Below the pieces are notes generated by a model that did no database searches, was not told where the DNA came from, and saw only the letters and a program-made list of their open reading frames with translations. Made by a program: the position numbers and the translations under genes. 10,279 bases of DNA, from positions 1-10,279 of the forward strand of contig DALI01000027.1 in NCBI GenBank assembly GCA_002496725.1, given 5' to 3'. This document shows positions 5,730 to 10,279 of the stretch, one piece after another; position 1 is the first letter of the stretch, and each line of letters starts with the position of its first letter. The stretch comes from Euryarchaeota archaeon UBA181 (lineage in GTDB: Archaea; Thermoplasmatota; Poseidoniia; Poseidoniales; Thalassarchaeaceae).

Positions 5730-7367
5730 CTAATCGTAATCTTCCCTTTCTAGGCCCCTCTGCCTTAGTTTGATTAAAATCTCTGATTGATTGAGCATCA
5801 AAGTAACTTTACCGCCAACCCAGATAGGTATACTATCAGATTTTGAAGCTATTATGTGCCCCCCTCTAATTTGCTCGGGTAAATCGATTTCGTCCTTATC
5901 CAGGAACTGAGACTGAAGAATTGAGTCGATGACATCCTCCTCGACCACTGTAATCCCCTTAGTCAGAAACGAAGAAAGTTCTACGCACGCCTTTCCAACC
6001 ACTCTGTCTAGTTCCCCCTTCCTAATCTTAGCTACATCTCTTCCGAGATGGATTACCTTCAGAGGCCTCCATCTTCCCCCAGGAATGGATGTTCTTCCAT
6101 TCTTAATCGTCCTCTCTGAAGACCAAATCTCCTTTGCCTCTGGATTTGCCCAGAGGACCTTTTTCCCTCTCACCCAAAGATCTTCTGGTACCTCTCCCCA
6201 TCTATCTGTAATCCTATCCATCAGATCTTTTCCAATTGGTTGGGGAGAGCTAGGGATGTCTTCTTTTACATCTTCAGGAGATTTGTAAAACTCTGGTTCG
6301 GAACTTTCAATCGATTCGCTTTCCAATCTTTCCATTATGGAAATAAAGAATCCTCCTCCTCCTATATCGTCATTCCATATCCTCATGCAGTTCTTCAGGG
6401 ATCTTGAGATAGTATGATCTTCTGGAGATTTCATTGATGATTCCAAAGTGAATTCTTCTGATGGTTCGGCATCATCACCCATGATTTCCCATGACGAGAA
6501 GCCTTCCCTCCCAGGAAGGTCCGAAAGAATCTCCGAAGCTGGAATCAGTTTCAAGTTGTTCTCTGTTCGTAATATCTCAGCTACAACGGCCTCGTTTTCA
6601 ACTGGATCTAAAGAGCAAGTAGAGTATACTATACGGCCCCCAGGCCTTACTAATCTAACTGCTTTCCTAAGTAGGCTGATCTGTAGGTTATGGAGAGATC
6701 TTCCCCCTTGAGGAGTCCACTTCCCCCAAATCTCTGGATTCTTTCTGGTTGTTGCTGATCCTGTACATGGAGCATCCACTAGTATCTTGTGAAACCCGTC
6801 CTTGGGAATTATTGGAAGATGCCTTCCATCATGATTGATCACAATTACTGATCTGGAAGCGTGCCTCTGTACATTGGATACCAGAGTATTCGCCCTAGAG
6901 TTGGAAATCTCATTGGCGAATACTACTCCACTTTCTCCGAGGCACTCTGCGATTTGAGTTGTTTTGGAACCAGGGGATGCACACATGTCTAAGACTATCT
7001 CACCGGGACTTAGCTCCATAGCTAGCACTGGAATCATGGAAACTATCTCTTGGCGAGTTAATCTACCCGTCTCATGTAGGGCTTTCAGAACCTCTCTAAT
7101 TTCTCCATCGGCAGAGCCTCTTTCAAAGGGCATTTCCCAAGCACTTCCCGGACCACTAAACCATGGAACTCTGAGTGAACCTAAATCAGATAGCCATTTT
7201 TCAACCCACTCGCTATCAGCCCTCAGTGGGTTGACCCTAACTGTCTCTGGCAACCTGTTGAAGGACCCCTCCAGCCAAGCCTCTGGGTCGTCCCTCCAGT
7301 TACCTACCGCTTTGAGTAGTAAGCTCGATGAGGCTAGCTCTGACCATGTCTTGTGCGAGTCTGCCAC
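5730..7367 (-). CDS. trm4: Trm4/NSUN2-like tRNA cytosine-5 methyltransferase
   Basis: SAM-dependent RNA m5C methyltransferase of the NOL1/NOP2/Sun class. The catalytic domain (about 95-345) shows LTRQEIVSMIP (103-113), the SAM loop LDMCASPGSKTTQ (126-138), the DAPCTG motif with C201 (product-release cysteine in the family) and YSTCSLDPVEN with C251, the family's nucleophile. The segment LKNCMRIW...GGGGFF (324-341) matches the end of the catalytic domain in eukaryotic Trm4/NSUN2. At 545 residues it is far longer than compact archaeal Trm4 enzymes of roughly 310. The N-terminal 95 residues and a 200-residue C-terminal part, including a PUA-like domain (about 425-540), give it the eukaryotic layout. 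The likely substrate is tRNA, with positions unknown. The start is GTG (7367); no ATG lies near the N-terminus. A hairpin lies just before the start, and a T-run follows the stop. Confidence 0.9.
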   Translation of the reverse strand: MADSHKTWSELASSSLLLKAVGNWRDDPEAWLEGSFNRLPETVRVNPLRADSEWVEKWLSDLGSLRVPWFSGPGSAWEMPFERGSADGEIREVLKALHETGRLTRQEIVSMIPVLAMELSPGEIVLDMCASPGSKTTQIAECLGESGVVFANEISNSRANTLVSNVQRHASRSVIVINHDGRHLPIIPKDGFHKILVDAPCTGSATTRKNPEIWGKWTPQGGRSLHNLQISLLRKAVRLVRPGGRIVYSTCSLDPVENEAVVAEILRTENNLKLIPASEILSDLPGREGFSSWEIMGDDAEPSEEFTLESSMKSPEDHTISRSLKNCMRIWNDDIGGGGFFISIMERLESESIESSEPEFYKSPEDVKEDIPSSPQPIGKDLMDRITDRWGEVPEDLWVRGKKVLWANPEAKEIWSSERTIKNGRTSIPGGRWRPLKVIHLGRDVAKIRKGELDRVVGKACVELSSFLTKGITVVEEDVIDSILQSQFLDKDEIDLPEQIRGGHIIASKSDSIPIWVGGKVTLMLNQSEILIKLRQRGLEREDYD

Positions 7368-7374
7368 GAGCCTG

Positions 7375-7390
7375 CGACAAGGGTTTGTCG
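7375..7390 (-). repeat. Perfect hairpin upstream of the Trm4-like gene
   Basis: CGACAA and TTGTCG form a perfect 6-bp inverted repeat around a 4-nt loop, ending 7 nt before the GTG start of the methyltransferase. In an mRNA with a leader it would sit over the ribosome binding region. As DNA it could be an operator in the 127-nt divergent intergenic region. Confidence 0.45.
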
Positions 7391-7460
7391 AATCAATGGC
7401 TCGTATCTAGTGGCGGTCTTGTTTGGTCTTCTGAAACGTTGGTTGGCATTGTGAACTCCG

Positions 7461-7473
7461 TAAACTGTTAAAC
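7461..7473 (+). promoter_or_regulatory. Possible TATA-type promoter for the 127-residue gene
   Basis: An AT-rich TAAACTGTTAAAC lies about 22-34 nt before the ATG at 7495, the usual distance for an archaeal TATA box in front of a leaderless or short-leader transcript. An AGGTGA (7477-7482) lies 12 nt before the ATG, rather far for a ribosome binding site. This rests on position and composition only. Confidence 0.28.
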
Positions 7474-7494
7474 ATCAGGTGAGTTGCTCGCGAC

Positions 7495-7878
7495 ATGCGG
7501 CTTGCCGCAGATGGGATGCTTATGAGGACACTAAGGAGAAGAATTTCTAGCAATGCGGGAGAACGAGTGAGTTTAGATCAAGGTAAATCGGCCAGAAAAC
7601 TGGTTGAACTGGTCGAGAGAGCTCAGGCAAATGGCTTGGAGCAGGCGCCTCTTTCGCCAGTTGAAGCGTTAGTCACCATTGAGGGTGAAGATTGGGTTTG
7701 GCAAATCGTTGATCATGAAGTCCTGGAGATGCTGAGTCACCGACTTGTCTTCCAGAGTGATATTGGTTCGAGAAGGGAGATACTGATGACAGCTGGGCTA
7801 GAGACTGCAGTTAGTGCGGCTTCGAAGATAGTGGAGCTAGATGGTGGATGTGTACTTATCGAGACGCTTGAGCCATGA
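7495..7878 (+). CDS. Unknown 127-residue protein upstream of secG
   Basis: I do not recognise this family. The protein is soluble, with no signal peptide or membrane helix. The N-terminus is basic (RTLRRR at 11-16), followed by a probable helix (30-48), a beta-rich centre (EALVTIEGEDWVWQIVDHE, about 57-75), and a further alpha/beta portion ending in CVLIETLEP. The size and mixed alpha/beta pattern suggest one small globular domain. Codon use reads like the neighbours, and the frame is open with no competing gene opposite. An internal ATG at residue 8 or 10 is an alternative start. It lies 48 nt upstream of the Sec61-beta gene on the same strand, so the two may share an mRNA, but no functional link to protein export can be seen. 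Confidence 0.72.
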   Translation: MRLAADGMLMRTLRRRISSNAGERVSLDQGKSARKLVELVERAQANGLEQAPLSPVEALVTIEGEDWVWQIVDHEVLEMLSHRLVFQSDIGSRREILMTAGLETAVSAASKIVELDGGCVLIETLEP

Positions 7879-7897
7879 TTGGAGCCTTAGCGGGCTT

Positions 7898-7905
7898 GAA
7901 ATACT
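7898..7905 (+). promoter_or_regulatory. Possible TATA box for secG
   Basis: GAAATACT is centred about 25 nt before the secG ATG (7927), the canonical archaeal distance. It lies in the 48-nt gap after the upstream gene. Its match to a TATA box is only moderate, and co-transcription with the upstream gene is equally possible. Confidence 0.25.
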
Positions 7906-7926
7906 GTAGGCAGGTCCGGCAGTTCG

Positions 7927-8118
7927 ATGGCGAAGGAGAAGAAGGGCAGTGGAATCCAGCAAGCCGCTGGTCTAATCCGTTACTTCGATGAGGAGTCTGA
8001 GGACGCAATACAGATTTCCAAGACCATGATTTATGTTGCTTGTTTCGTTTTCTCAATTACAATATACCTAGCTAACCACAATGTACTTTCATGGCTCGGT
8101 AATACCATTGGACTCTAG
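7927..8118 (+). CDS. secG: Preprotein translocase subunit Sec61-beta (SecG)
   Basis: Small tail-anchored subunit of the SecYE-beta protein-conducting channel. The 63 residues show the archaeal/eukaryotic Sec61-beta pattern: a Lys-rich start (KEKKGSG), the conserved AGLIRYFDEE motif (14-23), a short acidic linker, the I-S-K-T-M-I junction and a single helix (about 33-49). The bacterial SecG family has two helices, so this points to an archaeon. A 14-residue tail (50-63) after the helix is slightly longer than in many homologues, which usually end near the membrane. It probably serves the export of proteins such as the signal-peptide-bearing subunit I in the same window, although it is a general housekeeping factor. 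Its stop is 3 nt from the stop of the convergent gene. Confidence 0.88.
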   Translation: MAKEKKGSGIQQAAGLIRYFDEESEDAIQISKTMIYVACFVFSITIYLANHNVLSWLGNTIGL

Positions 8119-8121
8119 GAA

Positions 8122-8916
8122 CTATTCTTCTGAGAGATCAACAAAGGGTATCTCATCTTCTGTGGCGTTATTCTGCTTCAAAACTATTGAAGCGTAGTTA
8201 GATGACAGGACCTCTGTGCTTGGATCTGCTTCTATAAGGGCGCTATTAGCCCTCCCTAACGCCCTTTCTACGGCGGGAGCGTTTCTATCCTCTAGTGCCG
8301 CTACTGCTTCCTCTAGTGCGAGGGAGGCGTTTCTCAGTGCTTCTTCATCTCCGCCTGATGATTTTAATTGGGCCTTTCTCTGTTCGAGCTCGTCTATCTG
8401 CGACCTCATATCCTCAGAGGCCCACCGAACTAGTTCCATCCAATTTCTCTGATGTTCTTCCGACTCTGCCCCTGTAATCCTCTCAAACCTCTTGAGCCAG
8501 AATGGCTCCCATGGGTTTCTCCCCAATGATGCGACGACATCATGTATGCAACGGGCCCTAATTGGAAGTGGGCCGTGAATCTCAATCCTATTGTAGAAGC
8601 ATCTTGCAAATAATCCAAATCCCCAATATGATTCACTAGTTATCTTTACAGTAACTTCTCCCGAGGTAGACTTCAATTCCCATCTTTGTTCATCATATCC
8701 GGGTTGTGAATCAAATTCTGGTGGGTCATGGGGGCCTATGTACCTCAGGACAGCTTTAGCTACATCGCCCAAGAACATGTATCGGCCATCTCCTTGCCAT
8801 GACTCGGGCCTTAGGTAACCTTCTCGATCAATTTTCATCCTTGGATCTCCGTCCATTACTTGAGCAAATAAAATAGATTTCATCGAGCCTGATAACCCCC
8901 TTAGGTCCGAGTCCAC
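8122..8916 (-). CDS. Unknown protein with alpha/beta N-domain and coiled-coil C-terminus
   Basis: No family is recognised. The 264-residue frame has no signal peptide or membrane helix. The N-terminal part (about 12-150) is a mixed, aromatic-rich segment with a Tyr/Phe/Trp-dense stretch (SYWGFGLFARCFYNRIEIHG, 95-114) and a GRNPWEPFWLKRFE motif (132-145). The C-terminal part (about 160-235) is strongly helical and rich in Glu, Ala, Leu, Gln and Arg, as in a coiled coil or helical hairpin. The tail is acidic and ends FVDLSEE. The frame opens at GTG 8916, while an ATG at 8883 (residue 12) is an equally good start. The GTG has a weak AGGA nearby, whereas the ATG would place the inverted repeat at 8894-8935 entirely in the leader. 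It converges with secG with 3 nt between stops and is divergent from the next gene, so it is probably a single-gene unit. Confidence 0.72.
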   Translation of the reverse strand: MDSDLRGLSGSMKSILFAQVMDGDPRMKIDREGYLRPESWQGDGRYMFLGDVAKAVLRYIGPHDPPEFDSQPGYDEQRWELKSTSGEVTVKITSESYWGFGLFARCFYNRIEIHGPLPIRARCIHDVVASLGRNPWEPFWLKRFERITGAESEEHQRNWMELVRWASEDMRSQIDELEQRKAQLKSSGGDEEALRNASLALEEAVAALEDRNAPAVERALGRANSALIEADPSTEVLSSNYASIVLKQNNATEDEIPFVDLSEE

Positions 8917-8935
8917 GGTTCCTGATGAGGGGGTT
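8894..8935. repeat. AACCCCC/GGGGGTT inverted repeat near a divergent start
   Basis: AACCCCC (8894-8900) and GGGGGTT (8929-8935) form a 7-bp inverted repeat separated by 28 nt. They span the GTG and lie just upstream of the ATG candidate of the unknown 264-residue gene, in the 76-nt divergent region before the small Cys/His gene. It could be an mRNA leader structure or a regulator site, or chance pairing of a G-run. Confidence 0.3.
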
Positions 8936-8957
8936 CTGATTCAAGGTTACTGGCTTC

Positions 8958-8970
8958 GTAATTTCTAAGT
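8958..8970 (+). promoter_or_regulatory. Possible TATA-type promoter for the small Cys/His gene
   Basis: The AT-rich CGTAATTTCTAAG lies about 23-35 nt before the ATG at 8993, at archaeal TATA distance. No ribosome binding site is apparent, so a leaderless transcript would fit. Composition and position are the only support. Confidence 0.25.
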
Positions 8971-8992
8971 CCCTCCTGATGTCAGCCGAATC

Positions 8993-9187
8993 ATGCCTCG
9001 CAGGAAATATGGTCGTCTGCAGAAGGTTGTCGATAATCCGCCTCGGGATAACTGCAGCAGATGTAGATCTGGGAAGCATTGTCCAATACCTGGCCATCAA
9101 GGTAATGATTCTGGGGCCGATAGGCTGTGGAAAGGACCTGAATCAGTAGACAAGAGGATGAATAAGAAGAATCCTGCGAAGAAATAG
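8993..9187 (+). CDS. Small basic Cys/His protein, possible zinc-binding
   Basis: A 64-residue, strongly basic protein (many Lys and Arg, ending NKKNPAKK) with a compact cluster C21-x2-C24-x4-H29-C30-x4-H35. The spacing of the first three residues resembles a CCHC zinc knuckle, but the fourth position is a His one residue late, so zinc binding is inferred and not a family match. The charge suggests nucleic-acid or ribosome association. The competing minus-strand frame over the same bases has an unlikely composition (Ser-rich, repeated Cys). The stop at 9187 directly touches the stop of the convergent recombinase gene, a packing seen at the other convergent pairs here and mild support that it is real. 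I do not recognise the family. Confidence 0.6.
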   Translation: MPRRKYGRLQKVVDNPPRDNCSRCRSGKHCPIPGHQGNDSGADRLWKGPESVDKRMNKKNPAKK

Positions 9188-10276
9188 TCACTCGATACTA
9201 GTGGCTATTCCCGATACTGGTTGGCGGTCAAGCTCCAGAGGTTCTCTTTCTACTACTGCCCTAGTCCTAACTGGGGTTCTCTGAGCTCTGTGATAAATCT
9301 CCCTGAGCGTCTGGTCACCTATTTCCAGATAGACTCTGGTTGTCGCTATACTTGAATGTCCCAGTAGTCTCTGTATTGTTACGAGATCGGCCCCCCTCTC
9401 GAGTAGTCCGGTGGCGAAGGTATGCCTCAGTGTATGTGGACTTAGTCTAGAGCGGGGGATGTCAGAAGCGTCTGCCAAACGATCGATTAGCTTCTGGACT
9501 GAGCGTGGATTCATTCTCCTCCCCCTACTAGATAGGAGTAGTGCCCTTTCTTCATCACCGGCTCCTGTGAGTCGTACTCTAGATTTCCTTATGGGAAGCC
9601 ATGACTCTACGGCCCTCACTGTAGCCTCAGTGAACAGAACCGTTCGATCTTTCTCTCCTTTGCCGCCAATTACCAATGCCGAAAGATCCTCAAGATCCAC
9701 ATCCTCTATATCGAGGCCACAAAGTTCTGATACCCTCAGGCCAGTGTCCAGAAGAATAGTGACAATCGGCGAGGATAGTGGATCCTCCGAATTTCCAGAT
9801 GCGTCCCTCAATCTAGAAAGCTCTGATCTTCCAAGGGTTCTTGGAAGTGATTTCCTCTTCGATGGCCTCTGTATCCAGTCAGGGACACCGTGTCCAAGCC
9901 ACTTCAAGAGATGAGAGACAGCGGCTATTCTAGCATTAAGGGATGATGGGCTGAGGCTTCCCAGGGTATTCATCCATGCATCCATTCTACCCATCTCTGG
10001 ATTGGCCCTACTATGGAAATCATCAACTGAAATCTGAGATAGGTCACCCCATAGAAGGTCACTCTCTCCGGGAAGTTTGGTTGAACTGAATGTTTTGGCA
10101 GATAGGGTATATGCTCGAATCGTGTGCTTACTCTTCTTCTCAATTCTCAATTGCTGGACCCAGCAGTCGTACCAAGGGAGCGATGAGAGCCTCTGAAGCC
10201 TCATCGGCAGTATGGCTGTTCTACGTGCGTCGACGATGAGGGCGTGTTCCTTTTCATCCCCCTCTCGGTAAGTCAT
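9188..10276 (-). CDS. xerA: Xer-type tyrosine recombinase
   Basis: Site-specific recombinase that cuts and rejoins DNA through a tyrosine intermediate. The N-terminal SAM-like DNA-binding domain (about 30-128) starts with the typical LRIEKKSKHTIRAY segment. The catalytic domain (about 148-330) holds all six expected residues: R181 (TGLRVSEL), K206 (GGKGEKDR), H281 and R284 (HTLRHTFATG), H307 (LLGHSS) and Y316 (TTRVYLEI). The short, complete domains resemble archaeal XerA and bacterial XerC/D, which resolve chromosome dimers at a dif site, more than long phage integrases. A 30-residue tail after about 332 is rich in Arg and Glu. The first ATG is at 10276, only 3 nt from the window edge, so the true start could lie outside; ATG 10204 (residue 25) matches family length better. 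No attachment site, repeat or cargo gene is seen near it. Confidence 0.87.
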   Translation of the reverse strand: MTYREGDEKEHALIVDARRTAILPMRLQRLSSLPWYDCWVQQLRIEKKSKHTIRAYTLSAKTFSSTKLPGESDLLWGDLSQISVDDFHSRANPEMGRMDAWMNTLGSLSPSSLNARIAAVSHLLKWLGHGVPDWIQRPSKRKSLPRTLGRSELSRLRDASGNSEDPLSSPIVTILLDTGLRVSELCGLDIEDVDLEDLSALVIGGKGEKDRTVLFTEATVRAVESWLPIRKSRVRLTGAGDEERALLLSSRGRRMNPRSVQKLIDRLADASDIPRSRLSPHTLRHTFATGLLERGADLVTIQRLLGHSSIATTRVYLEIGDQTLREIYHRAQRTPVRTRAVVEREPLELDRQPVSGIATSIE

Positions 10277-10279
10277 GTT

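Noticed and set aside
7315..7370. ATG-start alternative for the Trm4-like gene
   Set aside because: No in-frame Met occurs until residue 79, well inside the family's N-terminal region, so the GTG at 7367 is kept.
5929..7410. Plus-strand open frames opposite the Trm4-like gene
   Set aside because: They have Ser/Pro-rich shadow composition and fully overlap a gene with clear catalytic motifs on the other strand.
8890..8940. tRNA or riboswitch in the divergent spacer
   Set aside because: A GGTCCGAGTCC-like string looked faintly like a T-arm, but there is no TTC loop, acceptor stem or anticodon arm, and the GTG-start frame runs through it.
8991..9191. Minus-strand 66-residue frame over the small Cys/His gene
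   Set aside because: It is Ser- and Tyr-rich with no motif. It would overlap the end of the recombinase gene, while the plus-strand frame has a clean fit between neighbours.
9188..10279. Integrase of a mobile element or integron-like system
   Set aside because: No direct repeats, attachment sites, tRNA gene or cargo genes are visible on the side that can be seen. The right flank is outside the window.
1..10279. CRISPR array, insertion sequence or defence island
   Set aside because: No regularly spaced repeats, transposase, terminal inverted repeats or recognisable defence genes were found.

Overview
The window most likely comes from an aerobic planktonic archaeon, with Marine Group II Euryarchaeota (Candidatus Poseidoniales) as the best guess. 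The reasons are an archaeal Sec61-beta, an archaeal-type small TOPRIM protein, an Lrp/AsnC regulator, a Trm4/NSUN2-like RNA methyltransferase of eukaryotic layout, and a Xer-type recombinase, all tightly packed next to an aa3-type oxygen reductase operon. The lineage is inferred from gene content and was not tested by any search.

Region 1 (about 1-4580, minus strand) is a heme-copper oxidase operon read right to left: coxB (subunit II, CuA), coxA (subunit I), coxC (subunit III), coxD (subunit IV), then the first codons of another gene running off the left edge. Spacings are 11 nt, a 4-nt overlap, 9 nt and 12 nt, so the set is almost certainly co-transcribed. The subunit I gene is unusual. A signal peptide and a roughly 140-residue beta-rich, Reeler-like exported domain with a CxCHG motif precede an extra membrane helix and a complete A1-type oxidase core. 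Subunits II and III also carry extra segments, and all the expansions map to the outer face of the membrane.

Region 2 (4581-7494) starts with a 65-nt divergent intergenic region holding three copies of a GTATC/GATAC element. It is followed by a plus-strand TOPRIM protein, which ends directly against a minus-strand Lrp/AsnC regulator. Upstream of the regulator on the same strand is a 545-residue Trm4/NSUN2-like tRNA m5C methyltransferase with a perfect hairpin just before its GTG start.

Region 3 (7495-8916) has a plus-strand unknown 127-residue protein followed by Sec61-beta (protein export). These converge, with 3 nt between stops, on a minus-strand unknown protein with a predicted coiled-coil C-terminus.

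Region 4 (8993-10279) has a small basic, Cys/His-containing plus-strand protein. It abuts a minus-strand tyrosine recombinase that runs close to the right edge; its true start may lie outside the window.

No stretch longer than 300 bases lacks a gene. I saw no rRNA, tRNA, CRISPR array, insertion sequence or prophage cargo. All three convergent pairs have 0-3 nt between stop codons, which suggests a streamlined genome. Apart from the oxidase operon and the likely 127-aa/secG pair, the genes look like an ordinary mix of housekeeping and lineage-specific functions and not one pathway.
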